Assembly (NCBI RefSeq): GCF_949628265.1
Contig: NC_088787.1
Coordinates: forward strand, 2,904,501-2,968,500
From: Cloeon dipterum
Taxonomy: Eukaryota > Arthropoda > Insecta > Ephemeroptera > Baetidae
Direction: 5' to 3'
Length of the DNA stretch: 64,000 nt
The notes below the pieces were generated by a model. That model worked only from the letters and a program-made list of their open reading frames with translations. It was not told the DNA's origin and did no database searches. Positions 47,084 to 57,821 of the stretch are shown in pieces. Numbering within the stretch: position 1 is the first letter of the stretch; every line of letters begins with the position of its first letter. The translations under genes were made by a program, and so were the position numbers.

Positions 47084-50077
47084 ATGCCGACACCTCTTCT
47101 CCTGCTCTTCGCACTCGTCGCCGCCGCCACAGCCGTGAGTACAATTTTAAAATTATATTTTTCATCTTAAATTACAATAGCAGCAAATTAAATTAATTTT
47201 TTGACTCGTTTTGTTGTTTTTAATGGCCAGATTTATTTTTAAAATTAGGAAAATTAAAGAAGAGACTAATTTTGAATTTTATTTTAAAGGAATTCACAAA
47301 ATAAAATATTAGAAGGGTGGCTACATTTTTAAAAAATAAATATTTTAAATAGAAAATTCAAAATTAACCTCTAGAAGGAATCAGAAATGTTTTTATATTG
47401 TTTAGGTAATTAAAAAATATTTTTAAAAAATTAGCAAACGCAAAAAAAATAAAATTTTAATTTTTTATTGCTGCTTTTGAGTTTTATTATTCAATTCAGC
47501 ATCTAAGAAATTAAACAAAAATATATTTACTAATTTTTACAGTAGAATATTGAAAAAATTAGCAACAATTTTAATTTATTTGGTGAAAAGAATGTATTAA
47601 TTACCTCCCACTTCTAAAAAATTTCTACTCGCCTTTAAAGGAACAAAAGGAACCGCGTGGTGACAGTAAAATTACACGGAGCGCGGCTCCGAAAATAATA
47701 ACGAGCAACGGCGTGAAACAGAAACGCTGATGCTGTTATTAACACGCACACGCAATTAAACCCGTCTCGGAATAAAACGGTGCTTCGTCTCCAGCACTTT
47801 CTTAAAAAACCAAATAATCCCTCATCCAACTCTCTTTTCAGGGCTACGACGGCCCTGGCGTGATGCAGGTGCAGGTGGAGGGCTTCTTCAACTCGGAGGG
47901 CAGAGAGGCGAGTGGCCGGTGCTGCGTTCCTCCTCCAGAAAACGAAACCCTGACGGCAACCAATTGTGCCGGCGATTGTCGCACCTTCTTCAGGGTGTGC
48001 GCGGCCAGGGTCGGTCCCAACTGGCCTGACGAGCCCGACCTGCGCCAACACACGCTCGCCTGTCCCCTCGGACTGCTGGTCACGCCCGCCATTGCCGGAA
48101 ATTCCCTCGAGCCTCGCAGGGACGGACTGCTCCTCATGCGGTTCCCCTACGTCCAATGGCCGGTAAGGGTTGTTTCAGGGTGTTTTATGGGATGGTTTTT
48201 AATGGTTTGGTTTCAGGGTAAAGTGAAGCTGGTCATAGAGGCGTGGCACGACGTCGTCGGAAACCTGTTTGGGAAGGACCCTTACGACTCTCCTGAAGGT
48301 TTGTTTCGCTCTTTATTGCCCCAGTTGCCAATCCCTGTGGATCAAGGTGGAATCTAGGTGGATCTTGGTGGGTTCAATGATAGTTCTCCCTATGCCACCG
48401 TGGATACGGCACCTGGGATAGTACCTAGTACGTCTCCAGTTGCCAATCCCAGTGGATCTAGGTGAAATCCTGGTGGATTCAATGTTATTTCTCCCTATGC
48501 CGCGGTGGATCGGCACCTGAGTTCCCTCCCCTTGGAGTAAATTACACGCTGAGGTCATCATGTTGAGATTTGAAGCATAAAAGTCCCTTCATGGTGACCC
48601 CACTGCGATATGTACTTGCCAATCCTTGTGGATCTGGGTGGAATCCTGATGGATTCAATGATATTTATCCCTATGTCATGCTGGATTGGCACCTGAGGTT
48701 TACTCCCCTACTCTAATCACGTTCATGATTTGCAGCAGAGAAGGTGGCAAAGCTGATCGTGCGTGTTGAGCGGCGGCACAAGCTGGTCTACGGCCAGGAT
48801 TGGCTCAGACGGAGCGTGCGCGTCAACCTGCCACCGCGTGGTCCGCAACGCAAGTCCAACCTGCGCATCACCTTCACGTACGCCCTTCGCCTCACCTCTC
48901 CGTCCGCCCCAACCACGACTAGCACGACTACCTCAACCACAACCACCACCACCACGACTACAACGACCACTGAGAGGCCGGAGAGTAAGGATACGACGTC
49001 ACCAGGATTGGTCATGTCATCCTCAGCAGTCGTCGGCTACACGCCGGTCGTCCTTCAGGGCAACAATCACCAGCAGGCGACCACAGAAGCTCCGGAGAGG
49101 GAGTTCACGCTTCTGACTAATACCTTTAAACCGGAAGAGGTGGTCACCGCCACCATGATCCATCCTGCCACCCCTTCCACGCCTCAGGAGTCCGAGGAAG
49201 ACAGGTAAGAGACACACAAATACCCCCTTTGGCTACTGGAGGTATTAAAACATAATTCAAACGAAGATTTACACCTGTGGGCATAATCCCTCAACCTCCA
49301 AAACGGTGGCCGACGGCTCCACCTGCGATTCCGTCAGGCTATCAACCTGAAGGTTACTACCCTGAGACGACGACGATGACGACGACAACCACGCGCCCAC
49401 CTTCCGTCGTGTTGCAGCCCGTCAGCAGCGTCTTTGTGCAGCAGTTGGTGCCCAAGAGACCTACCGACGCGCCAGGAAAAACTGTCCTGGCGCAGGAGGC
49501 AGAGGAGGAGGAGGAAGAACTTACCCTGATACATCCCCCCTCCAAGTAAAATATCGATTTTTTTACTGATTTGGGATTGGACTACGGCACTGTTTTTAAG
49601 TTTGACCTTGAAACCCTGTACAATGCTATCCTTATGCCCAGCGTTGCCATTTTCTTTCAAGGTTGCGTTGCCGTAATCCTCCCTTGAAGGCTGAAATGTG
49701 TTTTAAGTGTCAAAAGCGCCACCTGTTAGTGGATTTAGATACTGAGCCATGGCAACAGAAATTTTTAAATTTCATTTTAAGCTGTTTATAGAGTTTTAGT
49801 TAATTAATTCCGAATTTTTAGGTTTGTCCCGTACAGTTACCCGACGACGCTTCAAGATGAGGTGGAGACAACGACCACTCCTTCCACCGCCGTCTCTGAG
49901 GAAGAAGAATCGACGGAGGCGTCCGTGAAGGCAGCGACGAACGCCACAGCCCACGTCGTGCTGGGCAAGCAGCCCGACTCGTCAGAAGAAAGCTCGGAAG
50001 AGGCGTCTGAGGAGAGCACCGAGACGGACGAGGAGCGCCTTTTCGACTACGTCGTTTACCCTGACACCTTGTTGTGA
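47084..50077 (+). CDS. Secreted MNNL-domain (Notch-ligand N-terminus) protein
   Basis: A predicted 485-residue secreted protein. Exons: 47084-47134, 47842-48162, 48217-48298, 48736-49204, 49267-49545 and 49822-50077. Residues 1-17 are a signal peptide in its own exon. Residues about 24-206 match the MNNL (C2-like) domain that opens Delta and Serrate/Jagged: GRCC (42-45), CRTFFRVC (63-70), an ACPLG...TP...GNS stretch, MRFPYVQWPGKVKLVIEAWHD, and LVYGQDWLRRSV. At LRITFTYALRLTS, where a Notch ligand would enter its DSL domain, the protein instead runs into a Thr-rich, mucin-like linker, a Pro-rich part and an acidic Ser/Glu C-terminus ending FDYVVYPDTLL. No DSL, EGF or membrane helix. It could act as a secreted modulator of Notch signalling or bind lipid; both are inference. 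The exon-5 acceptor lacks a clear pyrimidine tract. The EGF gene downstream may be its partner. Confidence 0.85.
48325..48710 (+). repeat. Three intronic repeat copies
   Basis: Intron 3 of the MNNL gene contains three units of about 95-115 bases starting TTGCCAATCCC at 48325, 48440 and 48616. Each runs through GTGGATCTAGGTGGAATCC and TTCAATGATATTTCTCCC to a GGCACCTG word. They belong to the same family as 7290-7500. Confidence 0.8.
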
Positions 50078-51074
50078 AATTATTAAGTGTCACATTAATT
50101 GTACAGTAATTTATATAAAAAAATGAATTGTTCTCAGTTCTCACTCAGGCAAAAGGACAAAAATTAGTATTTAATTTAGTTAATGATTTTGTTAAATATA
50201 TGCATATATTTTTAATATAAAAAATTGCATTTTATTATTGAAAATTAAATTAGCATGCACTTTTTACAGTTTTTATTGGTGTGTAGGTAATGAGTTCTCT
50301 TTTGCTTCGGCTGGTCAATCAACTCTGCGTCGCGCGGAGCAACTTTCTAATCCTTGAACTTGACTGCCGTTGATTTCCTCGTGAGCGAAAATAAATTACG
50401 GAGGGAGAGAGAGAGAAGGAAAAGTTGCGTCACTGGCCTCGTTACCCGCATTTCTGCAAATTAATATTAATTTCTTCCTATCCGTCCGAGAGGACGACAA
50501 TGACCGCGGCACTTCGAATCAAGGCCGGTGCACAAAAAACCTTTATTTAATTTTCGACAACTCACTCACTCACTCACTCGTCGGCATACAAACCTGGATT
50601 TTGCCTTTTTGGCACACGCAATTATAGCTCTGCTAAATTTGTTTGAATGCAATTGGAAGACGGGATGCTGGGAATGGAGGCGATGATTGAAGAATTAATT
50701 TTTAATTAATGTACTGTTAGTTTTAAAAAGGATTTTTGTTAAAAATTATTTTATAATTTGATAATCAGGCAAATTAATTAAATTCCATGAGAAAACCTTT
50801 TTGTTTCCTAATTAGTTCAGTAATAAATTTGAAAAATAATTTAAATGAACCACCAGGAAACGACGAATAGTTTTTTGTGCTGTTGTCAGGTGGAATGGGA
50901 AGTGGGCCCGTACCCTGAATCGGCGCGCGGCACCAAAGGCCGAGTCCCGTTACTCGCGCCGCTCGGCCGGCTTGCTCGCGCTTTCCTGCCGCCGCCGAGT
51001 CAGTCGAGAGCAGGTCTCGCTGCCTGCAACACGTTCGAGAGAAGCGAAAAGTAAACCACTTTGTCAGCCCAGAG
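50078..51074. other. Spacer between the MNNL gene and the EGF gene
   Basis: A TATAAA-type variant poly(A) signal may lie at 50114. CTCACT and GAGAGA simple repeats are at 50560-50579 and 50402-50418, and a CG-rich stretch at 50900-51074 probably serves as promoter/5' UTR of the EGF gene. I found no exon joining the two genes: the first ends in a stop, the second starts with its own signal peptide. Confidence 0.5.
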
Positions 51075-52788
51075 ATGAATTCCACGGGCGCCGTGCTGCT
51101 CGTCTTGTGCGCCATCGCACCCCTCGCCCTCCCCGCCAGGAACATCCCCAAGTGGAAGAAACAGGTAATTTTAATTTTTTTCAGCTGCGTTGAATTAATG
51201 AGAAAGGAAAGCGGAGCAGGAAAGACGATCGTGTGTGTGCCGTTGTTACACATTCGTGCGAGTGTGTGAGTCAGCAACAGACTCGCGCGCGTCAGGTCAC
51301 TCGCCGCACCCACCTGACTCAACCTGAACCTGAGAGAGCAGCCGCGCTGACGAAAAAGGAAGCCGCTTGCTTCGTCTTCGCGCTTTAATGATTTCAATCA
51401 AATTTCCAACATTTAAATTATTTATTTTTCAGGCGTGCGAGTTGCCGCAGTCGGCGGACTCGAGCAGCCACTACGTGTGCGACGAGAGCGGCGAGATGCA
51501 GTGCTTGCCCGGATGGACCGGCGACATGTGCGACGTGCCCATCTGCAAGAAGGGTTGCGACCCTCTCCAGGGATACTGCAGACGCCCTGGCGAGTGCAGA
51601 TGCAAATTAGGTGAGCTTAAAATTATTTAAAATATTTTTTCCAGGCTAATTTATTTTTGTCAGGTTTCTACGGCGAAAAGTGCGACAAGTGCATCCCCCT
51701 GCCAGGTTGCCAGCACGGCTACTGCAATTCCAGCTTCGAGTGCAAGTGCCGCGAGGGATGGGACGGAATTTTCTGCTCTGAACGTAACAATTTAAACAAA
51801 AATCATTAAATAAATTTAATTATTTATTTATTTCGGCAGCCGTGTGCAGGAGTGACTGCCACCCGCAGCGTGGCTACTGCGAGGGCCCTGGCGAGTGCCG
51901 CTGCCGCCTGGGCTGGGCCGGAGAGACCTGCCAGGACTGCCAGGTGCTGCCCGGCTGCCAGCACGGCTCCTGCTCCAGACCCCTCGAGTGCCGCTGCAAC
52001 GAGGGATGGACCGGGCTCCTCTGCCAAACAGGTAACCCCGAAAACCCACTCTAGAAGTCGGAAAAATGGCTAATGGGCCCCCCTCCTCAGACCGGAAGTC
52101 ATTCAAACGTTGTAGAGTCTATTTTAAGAGGTTTCGTCGGGAATAAGTGGCTGATTTTGGTTTAGAACCTTAAGGGAATATTCAAAAATACCAACTCCAG
52201 CCTGTGAAGGGGGGTCTAGTGTGGTGGAGCTCCTATTTTTACTAAAAGATGCCTATATTTTCCAGCCATCTGCTCAGGAACGTGCCACAGAGAGCACGGC
52301 TACTGCAAGAAGCCCGGCGAGTGCCGGTGCAAGGTCGGCTGGTGGGGCAACGACTGCGACGAGTGCTACCGCTACCCTGGCTGCGTCCACGGAACCTGCA
52401 GCAGGCCCTGGGAGTGCAACTGCGAGGCTGGCTGGGGTGGAATGCTCTGCGATCAAGGCAATAACCATTTTATTTAAACCTTAAATTCATAATTAAATTT
52501 TTAAATATTTTAGAGTTGACCTACTGCAAGGACAACGGCGATTTGTGCGAGAACGGCGCCAAGTGCGTGAGTCTGAGCGAGGAGGACGGCAACTACCGCT
52601 GCGTGTGCACCGAGGACTTCACAGGGCGCAACTGCGAGGTGCCCAAGCTGCAAAACGCGACTTCGCCGGCCACCACCACCACCACCGCCCCGGCGGCGCC
52701 GGCCACCACCACCACGGCCGCTCCCGCCACCGAGAACGAGGCGGCGCCGCCGTCTCGCCGCAAGTCCAAAATCATGAAATGGAACTGA
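51075..52788 (+). CDS. Secreted EGF-repeat protein, DOS/Delta-like non-canonical ligand
   Basis: Six exons (51075-51164, 51433-51610, 51664-51783, 51840-52031, 52266-52457, 52514-52788) encode 348 residues. A signal peptide (1-21) is followed at residue 31 by what looks like the C-terminal part of a DSL domain: C32...[21 protein letters not shown] (to C63). Then three successive EGF pairs of the DOS type (about 66-129, 130-193, 194-257), each with GYCxxPGECRC in the first EGF and GxCSRPxEC in the second, one canonical EGF (262-298), a Thr/Ala-rich tail and a basic end [10 protein letters not shown]. The first three DSL cysteines and the MNNL domain are absent, and there is no membrane helix. 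The layout recalls DLK1/OSM-11-type co-ligands of Notch. Pairs 2 and 3 are each exactly one 192-base exon, so exon duplication is evident. Intron 5 has a GC donor (52458). AATAAA at 52866-52871. Confidence 0.88.
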
Positions 52789-52865
52789 TTAACATGTACA
52801 CGACTGTCACCCTCCGATCGCTCATTAATTTATTTCTTTATTTATTTGTAGTAATTTATTGAAGC

Positions 52866-52871
52866 AATAAA
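52866..52871 (+). terminator. Poly(A) signal of the EGF gene
   Basis: AATAAA 78 bases after the stop codon, preceded by a T/A-rich 3' UTR. Confidence 0.7.
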
Positions 52872-53034
52872 AATATACAACGGTTTAGAATTATTTTGAT
52901 AGGATAAATCATCTGTCCCTCTTGACGACACAATAAAATTGAGGTTGACGTGGATCATTTTATTTCCTTTCAATGCCCTCATCGATAGGAAAGCTGAAAT
53001 GACAGGGTTTTTAGTCCTTCAATTTTTCATTAAA

Positions 53035-53545
53035 TCTCCAGGGTCCAGGTGACGATCTGTGTTGGTTCCCGCAGGTTAAATTAACTGAATTAATTAGCTT
53101 GTAAAATTCTCCCATTTTAAACTTGCGCAGTAAATTTGTGCGCATCTTATGCATGCGCAGTTTGTTCGAATCGCTTCTTCTTCTCTCAGAGAGGTCAAAA
53201 CGCATCACTGCGCAGGCGTGACCAAAATTAAAACCTTCTGCGCAGTCGTAATTCCCACCGGGGGGCCGGGTTGCGATCTGTGCTGGTTCCCGCCGGTCAG
53301 ATGTCAATATGGCGTCGAAATAATGGCGGCCAATCAGGAGACAGTGCAAAAAGAGGCGTGCCGACCTAATATTTTCACTCCTGCGTATTTTGTTACATTT
53401 CCATCGGCCTGACGTGCCATCTAACGGTCGATTCGCCAATTTCCAGGCTAATAAGCTGGTACTAAAGAAAGAACAACAAAAATATTCAACTTTTCCACCG
53501 TACTCAACCCGACGTCGCGGGAATCAGGCCCCCGGTGCACTAAAT
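53035..53545 (+). repeat. Dispersed promoter-like repeat, long copy
   Basis: Forward copy with both GATCTGTGTTGGTT modules, the GCGCAG/GCATGCGCAG cluster (AACTTGCGCAGTAAATTTG, ATGCATGCGCAGTTTG, CACTGCGCAGGCGTGACC, CTTCTGCGCAGTCG), ATGGCGTCGAAATAATGGCG, one CCAATCAGGAGACAGT and CTAACGGTCGATTCGCCAAT. It lacks about 25 bases with the second CCAAT box. Confidence 0.85.
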
Positions 53546-53621
53546 AATTTTTAACTTACTCCAGACTTTAATTATTAAAAGCACTTTCTCTACGACGCAT
53601 ACGTGATATTCTTATCATTTT

Positions 53622-53652
53622 GATAGCGTCTGATTGTGAGAGGAAATTAAAC
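53622..53652 (+). promoter_or_regulatory. Shared upstream element of yellow-like gene A
   Basis: GATAGCG, six extra bases, then GAGAGGAAATTAAAC, 204 bases before the start codon. Matching elements precede genes B (57600-57624) and C (60725-60749). The conserved core is GATA followed by GAGAGGAAATNAAAC. Probably retained from the ancestral promoter; a GATA-factor site is possible. Confidence 0.5.
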
Positions 53653-53855
53653 CGCAGATATAACAGGCGCGATGAAACCGCACGTGCAAAACACGAGGAA
53701 AAATTGCGCTCAGAACCCGTTAAGGCTGCATTCAGAGCGCACAACATGATTTAAGGTCAGTGCAATAATTTATTTATAATTAAATATCTGTACAAAATTA
53801 AACACGCTTCAAATTTAAAACCAAATTATTATATATTTTTTTAAAGTTGAGCGCG

Positions 53856-56821
53856 ATGGCTTCGTTATTCATTGTGGCCTTCCTCCTTGCGCACTCTTTC
53901 TCCAACGCCGCCAACTTCGATACCGTTTATACCTGGAACGAGATGGATTACGCATGGCCTTCGAAAGCGAATAGGGCAAAGGCCGTGCGCGATGGAACAT
54001 TTGAACCAGAGAATATCAAGTTTGAATACATGGCTGTGTTCGGCACCAGGATATTCTTCAGCCTTTCTGAAACTGGTGGTGGAATTCCCGTATCTCTGGT
54101 GTCTTTGCCAACGAGCAGCAAGTCCTCTTCTGCGTCCCAGAAGCTCACTCCATTTCCTTCGTGGAAGATGCATGTCAGTATATGTGTCAGCATATGGATG
54201 GTTTTCCGGGGGAAAGTCAGCAAAGTGCCAAAAGGGGCGGAATAAAATCGTGAAAATTGGCTCTTGGACCAATCTCAGGGTGGGGTACCCTGAAAAAGGT
54301 TGTCAGGGTAATTCTGGTGGTAGGGCTCGGCGAGACCTTTCGTTTAAGACCTTGTGACTTAAAATCTATCCATCCGTCGAATTATTAGGATTTTTCGAAA
54401 CTTTTGAGCTTTTTAGAAATTTGGACATTTTAACAAATCGTAGTAATTCAAAAAATGGTCCGATTTTTAAAAACTGCACATGGAAATTTTTGCCTTACGA
54501 AGGAGCGTTGACTAGCACAGAAATCATCACCGGAGGGCCCACTGGGCCGGAGCTGGGCCCCAAAAACCACAATTTTGTAATGTCCAATTCCCATTTTTTA
54601 CATTTAAAAAATTTATTTCTCGGCTCCTATCAGTCACAGAGGGGAAAACCAATGTTCGTTAGACTTGTGCTGAAATTTCACGTTGAATGGATCCAAAAGC
54701 ACCCACAAATATTCGATTTTCATTAAAATATCATTTTAATTTCTTTTTTACAGAAAAAAGACAACTGCGATTCTATTCAGGCGGCCAGAGGAATGGAAAC
54801 GGATACTGAAGGTCGGTTGTGGGTCCTTGATAACGGTAGCGGCCACTGTCCGAGCAAAATTTGGATATTCAACCTTCTCAAGAACGACAACACCGAGCTT
54901 GTTCACCAGTTCCCGGACGCAGTCGTCTCTCATTCATTTTCAAATAGGTACCTGCGTGATATAGTGATCGACAAAACACCAGACGATTACCTTGCGTACA
55001 TCACGGACTCTCTTTCTGAGCACATAATAGTTTATAGCCAAAAGAACAACCTTTCGTGGCCAGTGAAAACACCGGGATATAAATTTAGTTCAATTTCCCT
55101 TTCCCCTGAGGAACCGAAACAGCTGTACCTGAGGATATCTCTCTCCAAGGTACTCTGTTCAATTCCCGTGGTGGCATTCGCTCAGAACGGAAATGCACCT
55201 GCAAAAACACTAAACCTTATTGTAACGTGGAAAGAGAGTGCATATAGAATGTTGATAGACACCAACAGGACTATGTATGTGGCTTTTTACAACAAGGACT
55301 ACATTGTTGCTAGAGAAATCAACAAGCCTTTTAACGAGAGGCGTATCTATGAGGTAATTAAAAAATTGATAAAGGAATTAAATTAATTTATAACTGTAGT
55401 AAAGGGCAACTCGTCTATTTTTTTATTCCTTTCGAAAAATTTTATTTATCGCAAGCCACGAATTATATTCATGCCTATCCCTTAATCAAGCTAAAATATA
55501 AATTGTTCCTTTTGAAATATATAGATTGCAGACCTGAGCAATACATGGCCGTTTACTTTTGCCTTGGATTCGTCTGGAAACCTCTGGATTACTCAGCTTA
55601 AAATAAATTGGTGGAGTAGGAGGTACAGTCTCCTCAAGATTGCAGTTGGCTCAAAACCATATATCTTCGGTTCTCGGCAGACACCAGGTAATTTTTATCC
55701 ATATACTTTTGAGTTTGAGTTTTATTTTCAATGCCAGCAAAGAATTCAATTTAGAGACAGTCTTTAACGAAGTTTCTGACGACACCAATCGATTCTTGAC
55801 GGTCGAATTAGGTAAAATTGATATTTTTACCGACCAAAAAGTGCAGAGCGGCGTAAGAACTTTTTCCCGCCAAAAATTTGAACGTATTTGTGACAAATGC
55901 GCATGCGTGAGAGCTGGTTTGAGCACTTGTACGCGAATGACTTCTTTGTCACATCCAGCCAGCTCTGAAGCATGCGCACTTCTCGCATTTACGTTTTTAT
56001 TTTTTGGCGGGAAAAAAGTTCGCACGTTGCGCTGGCCTTTTTTGGTCGGAAAAACATCCACTTTACCTAATTCGACCCTCAGGAATCGATTGGTGGGCTC
56101 AGAAACTTCGTCAAAGACATTCTTTATATTAACTTTTTTGTAGTTGGTAGAATATTCGTCCACTTTGAAGCTGCGCAGTAAACCTCTGCGCATCTTATGC
56201 ATGCGCAGTATGTTCAGATCGCTTTTTAATCTCACAGAGAGGCCAAAATTCATCACTGCGCATGTGTGAACCAAATTAAAACCTTCTGCGCAGTCGTAAT
56301 TCCCAGATTAAGGAAAATATGGTATGTTTCAGAAACGAGCTCTTCTGTGACTCCAATGACTTCCACATCATTGACAGCAAATAAATCAACACATGGTGAG
56401 TTTTTTTACATTATTTAAGGATTTTTATTTTGGCGGTGGACTGAATGAAAAATTCAAATCCGATTAAATTTTCACAGCTCCACAATCAAATGTTTCTTCG
56501 GCTAAAGATACCAGTCATGAGGTCAGAGATTGCAACAATGACGCCAAATATCAAAGCTTGCTCGTTCTGAACACCGTTTTGTCGTGCTGGAACGTATTCA
56601 GCCTCTTCTCCATCGCATCCCAGATTCTTTGGTTCCGGAGGATGAAGAAAATGCAAGACTGCATCGCCAAAACCAAGAAGGAGAGTGAACAAATGTGTTC
56701 TAATCCACCTATTTACAACAGAATAGAACCAGACACCTCCGAGCCGATTTATGAAGAAGTCGCAGCCGTGCCTTCAACTTCCACTTCCGCGCAACGCACA
56801 GTCGCTGAGGTTTATACTTAA
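53856..56821 (+). CDS. Yellow/MRJP-like membrane protein, gene A
   Basis: Exons 53856-54173, 54754-55353, 55525-55687, 56333-56395 and 56478-56821 give 495 residues. A signal peptide (about 1-18, ending SNAANF) is followed by a yellow/MRJP beta-propeller domain (about 20-355): FDTVYTWNEMDYAWP, GRLWVLDNG, DYLAYITDS, WPFTFALDSSGNLWIT. A Ser/Thr-rich stem (361-395) follows, then a hydrophobic helix (409-433, LLVLNTVLSCWNVFSLFS onward) and a 61-residue cytoplasmic tail with NPPIYNR and SEPIYEEV (Y473). Yellow proteins are normally secreted and act in pigmentation, development or as jelly proteins; enzymatic function is unsettled. The membrane anchor is unusual and is shared by both paralogues downstream. 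Intron 3 carries two inserted repeats (55756-56310). The ATG at 53856 is chosen over an in-frame TTG at 53847. Confidence 0.85.
55756..56310. mobile_element. Two elements inserted in intron 3 of gene A
   Basis: 55756-56124 is a copy of the fold-back MITE: its ends CGAAGTTTCTGACGACACC and GGTGGGCTCAGAAACTTCG pair, and its centre has CGCATGCGTGAGAGCTGG and its complement. Immediately after it, 56145-56310 is a 5' fragment of the dispersed promoter-like repeat (GAAGCTGCGCAGTAAACC, ATGCATGCGCAGTATG, CTTCTGCGCAGTCG). The tandem insertion explains why this intron is 645 bases long. Confidence 0.85.
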
Positions 56822-56852
56822 TTAAAGGTGTGTTTTTCTTAAAATTGTATGA

Positions 56853-56858
56853 AATAAA
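56853..56858 (+). terminator. Poly(A) signal of yellow-like gene A
   Basis: AATAAA 32 bases after the stop codon; very short 3' UTR. Confidence 0.7.
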
Positions 56859-57821
56859 CATTATCTTATGTCAGTTTTAAATAAATTATCGTTAATTAAA
56901 AATTTATTGATCGTTGTTTTAATTTCTTTTACTGAAAAACAGAGGAAAATTGCACAAAAGTATTTTTTGGGCGCTTATAAATATTTATAATTTTAATTTA
57001 CACTGAAATATCACATTAAAAATGGTTTAAACACCCTCTTCTCTTGATTAAAATGCATTTTTACATTTTATTAATAGTAAGAACACGTACATAAAAGCAG
57101 TGAACCGAGTGCCCAGAAATCACGAGAAAATGTAGGAAAGTCTGAAAAAATCAAGAGGAAAATCCAGCAAAATTGTGATAAATTTTAATTAGAGTAAAAT
57201 TATCTGCAGCTCGAGTGTTGAGTCGGCTTAGCTTCCGGCTTTGTGGCTTGAGCAGATCGGCGCTGGCCTCTGGGGTCTGGGGCAGAAATATAAAAATGTG
57301 TCATTCACCGTTACGCGCGTTTATGGTTAAATTATTGCTGAAAATTTTAATTAACAGGGCTTAAAAATATTTTTTTCGGGCCTCACAGGCCAAAACAAGA
57401 CAAACCAAGGCAAAATTAAAATTAATATAATATTTTATAGGTTTGGTCGGCCTCCAGGAAGTTTCTTTCCTGTCGTGTGGCGATATTGCAATGTTATTCA
57501 AATTTAATAAAAAATTTTAAAGGCTTGAAAAAAGCTGGACACGTTATGATGGCTCTTTCTTTACCGCAAACGCGCCGTAAACGCTGTTTATGCAATTTTG
57601 ATAGTGCCAGAGAGGAAATAAAACCACGAAAAACCCCGACAAAATATGCGCACTAGTAGAAAACAAGAACAGTTCCATCAGAGAACATGACAGAGAGCAC
57701 GAGCACACATCAAAATTTAGGGTTAGTTTAAGCTCTTACCTCTACGGTATTTCGACAGGTTTTAGATCAATCTTTGAGTTTTTGTTAATTTAAATTCACA
57801 GGCATAAATAATTTGTCCAGC
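56859..57821. other. Spacer and promoter region of yellow-like gene B
   Basis: AT-rich spacer with one moderately CG-rich patch (57210-57290). The shared element is at 57600-57624. A CACAG acceptor-like site at 57801 and TTGTCCAG at 57813-57820 just before the ATG suggest a 5' UTR intron. No other gene seen. Confidence 0.5.
57600..57624 (+). promoter_or_regulatory. Shared upstream element of yellow-like gene B
   Basis: GATAGTGCCAGAGAGGAAAT followed by AAAAC, 198 bases before the start codon. It aligns without gaps to the gene C element, 20 of 25 positions identical. Confidence 0.5.

Larger units (their letters stand above)
52872..53855. other. Spacer with repeat copy and promoter of yellow-like gene A
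   Basis: A near-complete dispersed repeat occupies 53035-53545. The last 310 bases are the 5' flank of the first yellow-like gene, with the shared promoter element at 53622-53652 and a likely 5' UTR intron (donor AAGGTCAGTG near 53756, acceptor TTTTTTAAAG at 53846). Confidence 0.5.

Noticed and set aside
47635..48156. 173-codon minus-strand frame
   Set aside because: Antisense to the MNNL exon, which has a convincing domain on the plus strand.
50774..51397. 207-codon minus-strand frame
   Set aside because: Antisense to the promoter and signal-peptide exon of the EGF gene; no domain.
47084..52788. One single Notch-ligand gene over both loci
   Set aside because: The first gene ends in a clean stop, the second has its own signal peptide, and no exon for the missing start of the DSL domain was seen between them; kept as two genes, with the split flagged as a finding.
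55640..56274. Frames of 167 and 207 codons in intron 3 of gene A
   Set aside because: They read through the palindromic MITE and the dispersed repeat; the similar frames at 26.3 and 58.4 kb arise from the same repeat.
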